Of a DNA stretch of 64,000 nucleotides, positions 36,011 to 49,136 are shown piece by piece; position 1 is the first letter of the stretch; the number at the start of each line of letters is the position of its first letter. Below the pieces are notes generated by a model. The model was not told the DNA's origin and did not search any database. It worked only from the letters and a program-made list of their open reading frames with translations. Source of the DNA: Loxodes magnus (Eukaryota > Ciliophora > Karyorelictea > Loxodida > Loxodidae); contig CAMPDV010000111.1 of NCBI GenBank assembly GCA_946699065.1, forward strand, positions 186,001 through 250,000, read 5' to 3'. The translations under genes and the position numbers were made by a program.

Positions 36011-36976
36011 ATGATTGAAGAGTTTACTTTGTCAAATTTCATTATTTTAATATTTTTAATAGGTCTGCAAGTTTAATTTCTCAGTCTTTTTATTTTGAGT
36101 ACTTCTTTTTCTTCTAAAAAGCTTTCAATCTTATTTTCTATAGTAAGTGAATCTGAAATTTACTATTAGAATTAATATAAGTTTGTTATGCATTTACAAG
36201 ACAGAGGAGAAATAATAAAGGAGCCTGGTGATAGCTCTGAGCTAGGAAATTGCTCGTAAAATTTTATCTTACGTTCCAATATTAAATCACCTTATTTAGG
36301 CTATCATTCATCTTTAACACGAATTGGAAAAACCAATTTATTCATTCGCTTTCAATGAAATAGCACTTCTTATACTTTAATATGCTTGCAACTTTCAGCA
36401 TAACAGCTATTAATTTTTAAAATATTTCCAGGATCTTCTAATTAAACTTATTTTTTTCATAAAGACGCTGGAAATGATTCTGCTGACTTTAAATTACGAG
36501 ATATACAACTCGATTCAGAATTTAAATATTATAACTCGTTTTTAGAAACTACTTTAGTCATTTTTGAAGGGGATCTTACTATCTTCTACTAACTTAAATT
36601 TCAGAATATACTCTCTCTCCACATTTTATTTATGATATTTAATCTTAAGCACATACTTATCTTAATTATTTAAAAAATTAAGGGGAAAAATAACAGTAAT
36701 TTAATTTAAATCGAAAGCTTCATTCATTCTTTTTTAAACATATCTCTATTAATACCCCTATAAATAAGTAATATGGTTTTCTTTCACTTGAGATTTTCTT
36801 CCTCAAATATTAATTATAAAGCAAAAAGCATTGTATTTTCAAGCTTAATTAAATAAATTTTCAATTAAATATTTCTTTTATTTTTAAAATCTAAGCTAAT
36901 ATCATTTTGTTTTGGTTATAAAAACTCTTTTCCTTAAAGTCTAAATAGATAAATACATTTGCATTTACATTTTTGA
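36011..36976 (+). CDS. Possible membrane or surface protein, unknown family
   Basis: 321 codons from ATG to TGA with a single internal TGA (FRFQWNST). The N-terminus is hydrophobic (NFIILIFLIGLQVQFLSLFIL), which could be a signal or membrane segment. The stretch 36188-36590 has raised GC and is rich in Gly, Asp, Ser and Glu (DRGEIIKEPGDSSELGNCSQ, KDAGNDSADFKLRDIQL), with several potential N-glycosylation sites (NCS, NST, NQT, NDS). That suggests an extracytoplasmic domain. Beyond about 36600 the composition falls back to background, so the real 3' end may be earlier or involve an intron. No recognised domain. Confidence 0.42.
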
Positions 36977-39900
36977 AATAACACATCTAACTATCTTGTT
37001 TGAATAAAGCTTTCATTTTATTTATTTGGCTATACACTAAAATTATATCAAATACTTTAAAATATAGAAAGGTATGCTTTTATGATAATTGTCAAAGAGA
37101 TATTTTAGATTATAAGTCACCTAATTATACTTTTTAATTTCAACCTATAAAATACTTGGTATAAAATTCATTAAATTTACCACTTTATAGATTTGCAATG
37201 CTAGACAAAATATTGTTAGCTGAATCATAACTATTTGATTATAGAATACTAATCCTTAAAATTATAAGCATTTCATAGCTTTTAATTTAAGTATGCTATT
37301 GGTTTTACATCTATTAAAATACTCCCCATCTGAGAAAAAGCTAATCTTCAAATATTAAGCATAAAGGTTAAAAACTATATGACAAACTAAAATGATAATA
37401 AGTACTTTTATACCTTTTGATGGTAGCTTAAGTCAGAAAATTTTATAATTTAGTACTTCCTTTATAAAGAGCAAGGAGTTTAGCCAATCTTTTTTAACTA
37501 TTCTATAGGAAAACCTATTTAACTTTATTAGTAACTAAATATCATATGCTAGTTGCTAAATTCTTTTAAGAACTACCATAAATTTAAAAATCTTAAGCTT
37601 TAAATGTTAAAATCATATTCCTGGAACAAGTTATCTTTTAAACTGTTTTATTTGTGAAAGCCATAACATAAATAATAGTTAGTAGATATTGAGTGATTTA
37701 AGAAAAATACAATAATTAGACTTATAATAAGCTAATATTTAATAATGACTACTGAAGAAAATGATTCACTCAACACATATAAAACTTATATCAGTTACAT
37801 TTTAATAAGGCTAGTTATTTTTAAAGCTTAATATTTCCTTATAGTTTATTTATGATTTTTAAGAATTTTAATTTGCCTTTAAATAAATATCCAAATAAAA
37901 AGATTGTATCTATTCTAAATTGAAATATAACTATTATTAAGAATAATTAATTAGAAAGTTCAAAATTTAAATTTGAGATATTAAAAAGAAGGATAAATAA
38001 GTAGTTTCTCTAATAAATTCAGATATATTATCAACAAATGAAGCATTTAATATTCTAAGGAATAGAATTAATTTAAAAAACTAGAATTTGTTCTTAGTAT
38101 ATGATATTTAATTTAAATTACAACTTCTTCATATAGCAATTCATTTTATTTGACCAAACTTTACGATAATTATATCTACATGAAGCATTAAAACGGATTT
38201 TAACTAAGATAAATTGTTTGATAAACGAAAGCACAGCATCGGTCATTATTTTATCACAATTTTTCCCTAGAATTTTGCAAAAACACTTATATCTATAAGT
38301 ATCCTTTAAGTTCCTTTTTTATTAGATTTTAACTCTTGAAATTTTTAATTTATTTAAATATAAAATAAGATTGATACATTTTAAGTTAAAGATACTCCTT
38401 ACCTTAATTATATCTCTATTGAAAGATATATTATAAGAATATAAATAATCAAAGCATTTTTCTTATTATGTAAAATAGAAATAATCATTTTTAAAGCAAG
38501 AGACAATAAATAGTTTAATGAAGTTAAATTTTAAGTATTATTACTTTTAAGGAAAGAAAGATTTAACCTTTATATTCTCGAAAATAATTCAACACATAGG
38601 GTTGTCATACACTTTGAAATAGAAATTTATTAGATAAAAATATGCAACTTTTGTACTATCTAGAGAGAAATTCTTATGCTTACTTTATTAATAAAAAATG
38701 TTTATTTTTGAAATTATAGCTTAGACAGTTAATAACTGTATATTCAGTCCTTATAAGGGATTTTTATTAATTTTATTTTATATAATTTCTAAAAATTTGG
38801 TTTGAAATAATATTCAAAATGTTTTCCAAATAATAATGATAAAAATAAATAATTATACTTAGTACTCTAATTCTAATTTTCTTTCAATTCCTTTAAACAG
38901 TCTCAAGACTTTATATTTTACATAAATTTTAAAACAAATTACAATCATTATAGCTATAGTAAGATAAGCATTTATAAATGTAAGTTTTATAAATAGAATA
39001 AAGAATGTAATATAATAGTTAGCTCTATGCTAAGATAATCTAATCTTTTATATAACTAAAAATTAATCTTAATCAAGCTTCTAAACATTAATGATATTTA
39101 ATTAGCCTTTATAATTCATCCCTATTTTTACCTTTTTATATAATTTTACCTTGAGCAGCCATCAGGACTAATTTTGATATTTATTACTTTATAGAGTGAT
39201 TAAGATTCTTGATTTTAATTACTCTAATTTGCTTTTTTCCTTTTTTGAATAAATGAAAAAACTTAATGTCTTCTTTAAATAAATATTTGCATATTTAACT
39301 AAAGAAAAAGAATCTATAATATAAAAAGAATAAAAAGTCTATCTTGTAACAATTAAAGTTAATATCTTTTTATTTATTCAAACTTTTATAAAGAAAATTA
39401 TTCTTATGTAATATAGCTTTTAATTGAAGAAAATTATTAAATTTTCGTGAGAATCATTTCTTTAATTTCAACTTTATAGATAAAAATTATAGCATTGAAA
39501 GCTATCAGTCCTTGCTATTAAAATAAATTTAGCGAAAAATTATTAAATTTCTCTTCTTTCCTCTTCAGTTGTTTGTAACGTATCTTGCGAATGTTTTACG
39601 TAAGCCAAATTTCAATAAGAGTATCCTTATTCCAAATTCTTTCTTTTTAATTTTTAATTTTTAATTAATTGATATTAAATTGAAATAATTTTTTTCCCAT
39701 CTTCTTAAGTATTTCCGAAATTATCTCATTTACAAGATAATCTTCTATTTAAAATTTAGTTTAAGCTTAAATTTTGGAAACTTTCCTTTTCTTATGTCTA
39801 TCAATTAGTGATAAAATACCTTTTATTTTCTACATCTTCTTTTTTAAATCTCACAGCAAAGCTTTATTTTATAACCTTTTCTGTATAAATGACTCCATAT

Positions 39901-42706
39901 CTCAAAGTTTTTAGCTGGCTATAAAATTTAAAAAATTATACCTTCCTCTTTCTTTTTAAAATTACCTAAAATTCTTTTAAATATCTAGCATAAAATAAAC
40001 AAAAGAAAGTGTTATAAATATAATCTTTTTTATTTTTTTCTATAAAGCACTAAATAGACTAAGCTGGTTGAATTAATAGAATATATAAATAAGAAAATTA
40101 TGCATATTAAATTCTAAATTGACAGATAAAATAATAAATGTTCCATATAGTCAAGTGCATAAGTAAAATAAGCTTTACAACTATCATATTCCAAAAATCA
40201 TTTTTAATATAAAATTTATTCAAAATCCATGTATCAATCCTCACTTTTTCACTCGTCATTTTATCATTTTATATAAAATTTTTCTTAGATAAAGTGGAAA
40301 TAAGCTTAATACCAAACAGAGATAATTTTTTCAAATTAAAATACGTATAAAATAAAAAAACTAATCTACTATAAATATCCTAAAGCAAATTATCATAAAT
40401 AAAAAGACAGATATCTCATAATTTAGTAGCATTCACCCCACCTTTATTAAATAAAAGTTATAGTATAAGATAAATATCCTGACTTCACTCTTTTAAAGAA
40501 AAGTATGAACATTTTCTAAATTTATGCCACTTATTTTAAGCTATCAGTAGAAATGCGTTAGAATAAAAAACTTAAAAAAATCATAATGATAAAAAAAGTT
40601 ATTACATAAAATTGCGAAATTGTAATAAAAAGCTAAATTTCTGTAAATTATTTAAGTTTTTAATTTTTTATCTCTGAAGTATTAGACACTTTTAAAGTAA
40701 ACAAAATTAGATATAATAAAGTTAGGAAAAGAATATGAAAAATATATTTAAAATAAAAATAGAAAAATTAGAATTTCTAAAGGATTTTTTATCGTTTTTT
40801 AAAGCTTATTTTAATAAAATATCGTTATTACAATATCATCAACTAATATCTGTGTAATTCATTAATAGAGCTATAGTGTTGATAAGTAAATAAAAAGAAT
40901 ACTAAAAGTAATGAGCAAAATACAGGGAGAACCCAAACTCTTTTTATTAGACTTTAAAAATTTGCGCATCGAGGTTACTATATCAAGGTGTAAAATTAAT
41001 ATTAAATGATGTATTTAAAATAGAGAAAGAAAACTTAACAGGTATATATTAGCATATTTATTGTAAATTTGTTTATAGCTTCAACTTAATATTAACTACA
41101 AATATAACTTAAATAAAAAACTTATAAAATCGTTATTTTCTGGTGATTTATATGATAATTTTGTGGATCTACCCACAACATCTACTTCTTTTAGTGCTTT
41201 TCTAAATTTTAAGTATTTTATATCTTATTACACATAGAATTTCTAAAATTTTACACTTATCTATTTGGTTGATCATTCTTAAGATGTAAATTATCTTAGC
41301 CTAAATCGCCTCATCTAAATATCATAACAATGAGTAACTATTAAGATGATAAAAGATGAATCTTAATTTTATCAATTCTTACTAAAAAAGAAAGAATCTT
41401 GCAATAAAAGTTATGACAACGAAATTTTCTCTAAAAAATGAAGTTATAATAATTTTTAGTTTTTAGTAGCAAGAAATTAAATACCTTAAAATACTTTTTC
41501 TAGTTGTTAATCATTATGATTGAAAGCAATAGACAGAATAAAAAATTTTTAATTTTAATTGTATTTCTAAACTTTTAGCCTTTTTAAAAAATAATCTTGT
41601 TGTAATATATATAACTTTTAATTTTAAAGCTGCTAATTGGAATAAATTTAAGAATTAAATGATTGTTTGGATAGAAAGGTAGTTTAAAAAAGCATAATGC
41701 TTTTATTTATAGGCTTTTTTAATATGCCTCTTGCAGGTTAATAAATTCCTAGCATTAAAATTATTTTTATGAAAATGTGGTTACTGAATTTTTTTAATTC
41801 TTGAAAGAACTCCCAAGCTTATGTTTGTATAGGAGATAATAGATACTGAAAGGGTCAAAATAGATATCATATTTAGATTTGAAAAAGATATATAGGTAAA
41901 TTAGTTTTATACTTAGCTTTAGCATAATTTTATAAATTTAATAGAAGACTTCTAGTAAATCTTATCTTCAAAATTTCTCATTTGCTTGCCAACAAATGCA
42001 GTCTCATAAAGATTCTTAACTCTCAAAAATATAGAATTATTTATTTTAACATCAGATAACTTTCAAGACTTATTAATTTAATAAACTTGCTTCTTATTAA
42101 ATTTATAATACTTTAGAGTATTATATTTAATAGGCATTGTGTAAATATAAAAATAAAGGGATTTATATATTAAATTTGGAAAATATTTTCTCTCATAAGA
42201 TTTTAAGAAATAGTGCTTTAAAAGCGTATTGTAATGATAGTTAAAATAATTATCAAGCATAAGAATATTAAGCAACTGACTTTATTTACAATTTCTAAAA
42301 TTTTAATATCTCAGTTTTTAAGAAAGTTTCAAAGAATTATATTATGAAAAATCATTTAGAAAATAAAAACAGTGTAGAGTAAATAATCTAAGAAGAAACT
42401 CAAAAAATCAATGTATTTATGTAAAATTGAATAAGGATTTATTTCACTTCAACGATTAAATAATTTTCCTTTTTTAATAGTTATTTTTCTTTTGATCTAA
42501 CTCTAGATTTTTTAACCAGAGTTTTTTACTAGCAGCTTAAATTTATATCTATTAATAACTAAGAAATTAAGAGGTTTATTTTTATTATGATATCAATCAG
42601 TAATAATAGAATGATCTGAAATGTTGCAATATTATACATAAAAATTCATTACATTGCTTCGCTTTAATAAGATTGTTTGCTTAATTTAATGCTAGCCAAT
42701 CTTATT
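36977..42706. other. Long AT-rich tract
   Basis: No certain gene in 5.7 kb. The only local peak of GC is near 40911-41009, where a 32-codon ATG-to-TGA frame (MSKIQGEPKLFLLDFKNLR) occurs. It is too short to call. Confidence 0.4.
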
Positions 42707-43468
42707 TCAAATTAAATACAATAAAGGATATATCCCATAGAATAATTTGAAGTATAACTAATTAATTTTGAATATTTTATCCTTATAAATTTAACAGGCT
42801 ATTTAACTATTTTATTTGCATAAAAGATTGGCTATTATAATATTCATTAAATGAAAGCTTCTTTACCAAAATATGATGAAGAAAAGCTAAATAATCATAA
42901 AATTAATATATTAAGGTAAAAATTATTAAGTTTAAAATGTAAAATAGCAAATCTTGTACAAAATTACTCCTACAATAAAAATCATCCATATAGAATGTTC
43001 ATTTGTAAGCATTTTATATCTATTGTAGTCTCTGAAGGCATCTTTTTATATTTCACATTATTCCTTTAAGGTTGTTTCATTTTGAGATACCTGCTATTTC
43101 ATTATAGCTTAATCAATTTCTTACACATATTTACTTCTTTTAATCGGAGAGTTAGATTGGATTTTATTTTAAGAATTACTTTCTGCTTTAAACAGGATGG
43201 TAGAATTTATTTTAATATTCTTTTGCAACTTCCTTCTGAGAATAAGCGGACTCATTAATAAATTTAACTACGGTACTGAATTTCTCCTCTCTTTTTCAAT
43301 TAGTTCAAGATTGATATATCGAATATTTCCCTCCGTGGAAATTTTAATTAGACGCTACTATCTCTCAAATCTATTGCTCTGGTCAATCTCTTAATAACGA
43401 AGATTATAAAATCTCTTTCGGTTACTCCTTTTAACACCTTAATCAAGCGAGCTGACTGACTGATCCAT
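42707..43468 (-). CDS. Small tail-anchored protein, family A, copy 3 (stop displaced)
   Basis: ATG at 43468; closely related to the 28.2 kb copy at both DNA and protein level (MDQSVSSLDQ, ISTEGNIRYINLELIEKE, NSVPQLNLLMSPLILRRKL, DYNRYKMLTNEHSIW). The homologous part ends at a hydrophobic segment near 42932, about residue 178, where the DNA reads TAA ACT TAA TAA. The TGA stop of copies 1 and 2 is missing. If only TGA terminates, the frame runs on to TGA 42709-42707 (253 residues) through sequence of background composition. Either the protein has gained a tail, or it is a decaying copy, or the TAA cluster acts as a stop near a transcript end. The first 178 residues are well supported, the tail is not. 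Confidence 0.65.
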
Positions 43469-44924
43469 TTTTATTATGAATTAGAAAATAAATAAAAAGT
43501 AAGTGATTGCTATTTTCTATATAAGTGCATTTATTAATATTTATACTTGTTTATTTCATTAATACTCATAACTATCCTCTAAATTGTTATAAAGAACTAT
43601 ATATCTACTACTTTATTTCATACCTAGATTTAATTTATACTGCTTGCTACTTCTAAGCTATATAACTAAAAATAGTTTTGAAGTATGCTAGTAACTGATT
43701 TTTTGACTTTAATAAGCAGAAAATTATGAGAATGGTTATCACTAAGAAACTAATTTTTACTTAGAATTTGATTATTTAAATTGTACTAAATTCTCAATAA
43801 ATTTATGGATTTTTAAACTAATACTTAAAATTGATAGGCTACTCTACTATACCAATAAACAGAAAATTTAGGTATGAATTTAATTTAGAAACAATTTAGG
43901 ATTCTTATTTTAGCTTTATCCTAAATTTCAATTAATTTTGATTCAATAAGTTAAATTAGTTACCATTAGATGCTTATAATTGAGCTATTTAAATTCTCTA
44001 CAATTATACCTATTTCTCATTTTTTCTCTCTTAATTCATATCTTCTTATTATATCCTTTTTTCTCTCAAAACAGATTTAATCATCTGTTAAAGTATAACG
44101 ATATCCGAAAACCATATACCTCTTTAAATTGACGAAATGTATGTTTTTCTTTATTTCTTTTTAACTTCTTCATATCTTTAGATAAGTATAGCATTAAAAC
44201 GATTATCATTCTTAGGTTCAAAGTGAAATTAAATATAATTAAAGAAAAGCATAAATGTGTTTTTAAGATACTTATTATATACAGATATTTTATAGATAAG
44301 TCTAGATATTTTTATTAAAAATAAAGCATTAAATATATTAAGTTTTTCTCTTTTGAAACATATTTATTTTTATTTTTAATTTCAATTATTAGAACTCCTA
44401 CAATGTTTTGTTCTGAAATATTGTCTTTCTTATGTGGTTAAAATATTAGATAATAAATAAATATGTTTCTTAGTTAATGATGAATTATAAAGCTTTGAAT
44501 TATAATTATGGTTTTATATTTATTATTTCTATCTTTTATATTTGTTCATTTTCATTAATGCTTTATAATTTTATAGTCTTATAATCATAATTTCACTTGG
44601 CTTCGCAATTTCGTTTAAAAAGCTGCTTTAGAAAGCTTTTGAAGGCAATTTTATTTTCATGTTATATAAATGTTTTAGATTTATTTTGTTAATGCTTTCT
44701 TAACTTGCCTTTCATTCATACTTACTTTTTTCTATGGTTTATTATTTATAAAAATAAAAAAAATGTATAATGGTTCTTTTTATTTGATTTATATTCCCTC
44801 AGTAAATAACTTAGTTTAATAATTTCTTAATTTATCTTTATAAATTTATTAGCATTTTACTTTTTATGGAATTAAATCTATTATCTTTATTAATTTAAGG
44901 AATATATGCTAAGATAAATAAGAA
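43469..44924. other. AT-rich intergenic tract
   Basis: Presumed divergent upstream region between family A copy 3 (minus) and the tRNA (plus). Nothing else seen. Confidence 0.45.
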
Positions 44925-44995
44925 GGCTGCTTAGCATAGTGGTAGTGCGTTTGATTTGTAATCAAAAGGTCGAGGGTTCGATCCCCTCAGTAGCC
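44925..44995 (+). tRNA. tRNA-Thr(UGU), copy 3
   Basis: Identical 71-base gene followed directly by a run of six T, a typical RNA polymerase III terminator. Confidence 0.95.
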
Positions 44996-47900
44996 TTTTT
45001 TATAATTACGAGTAATTTAACTTTAAGAGGTTTTATAGTGTTTCAAGCTTAATTTAAATTAAATAAAGCTAACTATTTTCTAACTTAAGTAATTAAATTA
45101 GAAGAAACTTGATTATTAATAAAAAAAAAATTTTATTCACGAAAATAAAGAATTTAGTATAAATCCTATAAATCAAAAAAGACTGCTAAAAATATTTTAT
45201 AGATATTACATTCTAAAATTAATTAAATAAAGAAAGCTACTACGAAATCTATTTGTATCAAGAATTAAATTATTTAGAAAAATGATCTAAAATGCTTAAA
45301 TAAAGGGTTAATCCTGTATTTAAGTCTCTTTTTTTAAATCTAAGTATATAGATATCAGTTTTGTCTTTATTGTGCAGTCAAAAGATCCATATCTTTAGAT
45401 ATTTCGAAATAAATTGAAATATTTTCTTAGCATTTTCCAACAAGTTTTAGAAGATACCAAAATGTTCCTTTATGCTTAGATTTTTGCTCTTTATATATTT
45501 TTATTAGTTAACATTCTCAACAATCTTTTAAATAGGTCAGAAAATAATTATAAATCAAGCTTAGCTTATTTAATATATATAGCGAAGAATACAATTATTT
45601 AATTTCTAAATACTCTATTAATTTTATACTTTTCAAGAAAAAACCTTAAATATTAGTACAAAATTGAAATATCTTTATGATTGAAAACTTAAACCTTTGA
45701 ACTTTTAATAAGCTAAAACTCTTATTTTTAAAGAATTTTCTAATTTTAATTTTTTAATTAATTTCTTTTATTTTTATTCGAATTCAAAAATTTAATTAAT
45801 GAAAGAGATCTCTTTCTTTAATTTAATGGATACAATTGAAATGATTAAATAAATTGTAATACCTATATATCAAATTTTTCATTATATGAGCACGACTCTT
45901 TGCATAAGAAATTAAATGATGATTTTAGAATATATTAGAGCTAGTTAGCCTAAAATAGAATCTGATAATTTTAAATATAGATATCATGTTAAATTATATA
46001 CGACAATAAGCATATGATATAATCTCATATGGTATGCTTTATAATTTATTATTTCCTTTTTTAGAAACATAATATATATAACAACTTAAATTAGAATAAG
46101 ACTTAATAGATTTGTATTATTCAAAAATTAAATAGTAATTCATTGTAAAAAGGAAGAAACTAAATGAGTAAGGATATCTAAAGTTATTTAAATTGAAAAG
46201 CTCTATTATAATATTATATGCACAATCATATCTGGAATCTTAAAATTACTCCTTTAAGAAATTTTTTTATTTAAAAAGCTAAGGAATTTTACATAAAAGG
46301 ATAATGGTAAGCAACTATGCATTTTATCGTATTAAAAGTAAATCTGTATTTAGATGAGTAACCCTGAAATAATAGAAAAATAAAGGTATTATAAAAAAGT
46401 CAAAAATTACTTAAATAGATAAAAGAAAAATTCTGAAAAGGTTAGATTTCATTGCTAGATACTTCTTTAAGTATTAAAAGAGTTATATAAAAGATAAAAG
46501 ATTAATAAAGAAGCTAATTTAATAGCAATCAAATTTACATAAAGAGATTTATTAAATTCTATTTCTATTGCAAGTTTAAAAAATGGATTTTGTACAGTAG
46601 TTTTAGTTTATTTTCAATCCTGAAATTTAAAAATATTATTACTTTTTCTAGATATTCTTTGCCTAAAATGAGCGAGCAAGGTTGCATTTAATTTATTTTC
46701 ATTCAAGAATATAATAAAGATAAAATTCTAAGACCAAATATATCTAACTTTTTATAAAGAAAATGTTATTTATTTCATAGCATGCTAATGATATAATTTA
46801 GTAGTCATAAAAGTCGTAGATTTATAACAGAAGATAACCCTTTTTATAAATTAGTTGAAATAATATGAATCATCAAAACTTAAATTCAACTTTAATTATT
46901 ATTTATGCTATCGAAAGAGAAAATCTTTAAATCTATTTTTATTTATAGGCCTTTTTTAGAAAAGGTTGATGTAAGCGTGCTAATGAAATAAAGTATTAAA
47001 TTTAAAAGGATTTTAATTATTTTTTTATCAATTTAGAATGTGATTAAGCGCAAATGTAAATTAATAGTCACTCTTATATTTAAATGGATTTTTATCCAAT
47101 TTAAGCTTCCTCAACTATGTAGAAATTCACTTTTTAGTTTCTTTCTCTTTAATTTTGTATTTTCATGGTTATTTATGAACAAGGTAAAGAAAAGTAATCT
47201 CCTTTTTTATAAATTTGATTTATTCTTAAATTTATTTCTTAGTTAACTTTGTTATTCAAATATCGCTAAAACTTTCATTAATCTCTTAAAACTTTAATCA
47301 ATTGTTTTTAAATTCACTAATATTCCTAAAACTTGATTTTATCGTAATACAAACACTTACTTTAAATAAAGCTCTTAATCATAACTATGAAGAATTATTA
47401 AGAAATTAAAGTTGATTTTAATTATTTATTTTATAAGTAGAAATAACTAAAAATGTCTGTTATTTATTAATTTGCTAAGGAAAATTTCCCCTATTTATTC
47501 AATTAAAAGAATTTGCTTATACTCCAGCTTTTTATAAAATAATCAATTTATACCAAAGTTATTAAGAAGAATCTTATCTTCTTTTAATATAGTTCAAGTT
47601 GCTAGATATTCTTTTAGTTCTAAAGTGTTTCGAAACTTTTTTGAATTTCCAAAAAATCATTTTAGTATATTAGCTTTTTATCTTAGTTTTCTAGCGTAAG
47701 TTTGCTATTAAGTATAATTTTATGAAAAAATAATTAAAAAAGTTAAATAGATTTTGAGTAACTAGCTATGTGTTTTTATTTTATACTTAAAACAAGGAAG
47801 CTTCCTTTAAGTTAATATTTTTCTGTTAAATATAGCATTCTTCTTTAATTTTAGGATAAAATATTATATTTCTAGAGAATGCCATTTGAGATAAATAAAG

Positions 47901-48461
47901 ATTCATAAGATTTTAAATTTCTTAATTAATGCAAAGTTTCATCTTAAGCTTTTAATCAATAAAAAACATTGAACATATATGATTCTAATTGTAATACTTA
48001 TTTCTTATATCTCTTCAGATATATTACATTTAAAATAAAAAATAATTAAAGTTTAGATATTTGTAAGATACTTAGCAGTATTAAATAACACTCTTCTAAA
48101 ATCTATTTTCAATAGACTTCATATAAATCAGCTAATAACAAAAACCAAATAAGTATTGACAATTAAAAATTATAAATCAGGTTTAACTTCTAGATTGTTA
48201 AATCATTTCTTGCAAAATAATATAAAGCTAATCACATATGTAATTAGATATATCTAACTTAAACAGGTTATATACATTTAAAAGATAGAAATGCACATAA
48301 CTATGTAACTTAATTTATTATTTCATCTATTTAATTATCATAGCCTAACATCTAGATATTATAAAGGTAAATTAAATCTATTCTTATATGAATTTTTATT
48401 TAATTAAGATAAATATGGATTTATCACTAGTAACTAAGCTTTTTATTATAATTGTTAAAAA
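44996..48461. other. AT-rich intergenic tract
   Basis: No motif, RNA or paralogue recognised in 3.5 kb. Confidence 0.45.
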
Positions 48462-49136
48462 ATGGATGAAACATAGGAACGCAAATTCATGGATAATTAA
48501 TAAACTTTAGAGAGTGACTAGTTAGCTTAGAGCAAGACTCAATTATAGAAATAGAATACTTTTTAGGAAAGATCTTTTAATAAGATGAAGTAAGAAAAAA
48601 TTCAGAAGTACAAAACTTTGGAAATTATTAGCTAGAAGAAAATTTAAAACGCTCCTAATCTTAATATTAAGATGAGTACAATAAAGATTAGAAGAAATCA
48701 AAATTCCCCATAAAATTCATTAAATGAAAAATCATCTTGGAATTAAGAGTTTGCTAGTGAAAATAAAAATTTTTACACTGAGACATAAGAATCTTAATAC
48801 TTTTAGACCAAGTATTAATAAAAAGACTTATATAAGGAGAAATAAAAAAAATTTAGAAAAGCAAGCATAATGTGTCTTAAAATCCTGATAGAGAATGATT
48901 TTTATGTGGATACTTTATTGTTATCAGGGTTAATTATCTGCAATATCTTCATTTTTTTTCTGCAAAAATTCTTTTAAAACAACTAACATTTTAATTTTTC
49001 TTTATAATAATTGAATAAATATCTATTTTTTCAAATCTCTTAGTTAATCAATCTGCAAATTGTGTTCCTTCCTATATGTTCTATTATTAATTAATATCTT
49101 AGCATTGTCTTTAGTTAAGATTGCGTGCTTTAGTGA
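48462..49136 (+). CDS. Tail-anchored-like protein, family A, divergent copy 4
   Basis: 224 residues from ATG to TGA without internal TGA. It is AT-richer than the other copies, but NAPNLNIKMSTIKIRRNQ matches the family centre (NSVPQLNLLMSPLILRRQL). The C-terminal part, LKILIENDFYVDTLLLSG then a hydrophobic run LIICNIFIFF, resembles the YKMLTNEHFVW-plus-membrane-segment block. The linker is Gln/Lys/Glu-rich and longer. After the hydrophobic run come about 60 more residues of background-like composition, so the true end may be earlier. The relation to family A is inferred from motif order and is weaker than among copies 1 to 3. Confidence 0.55.
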
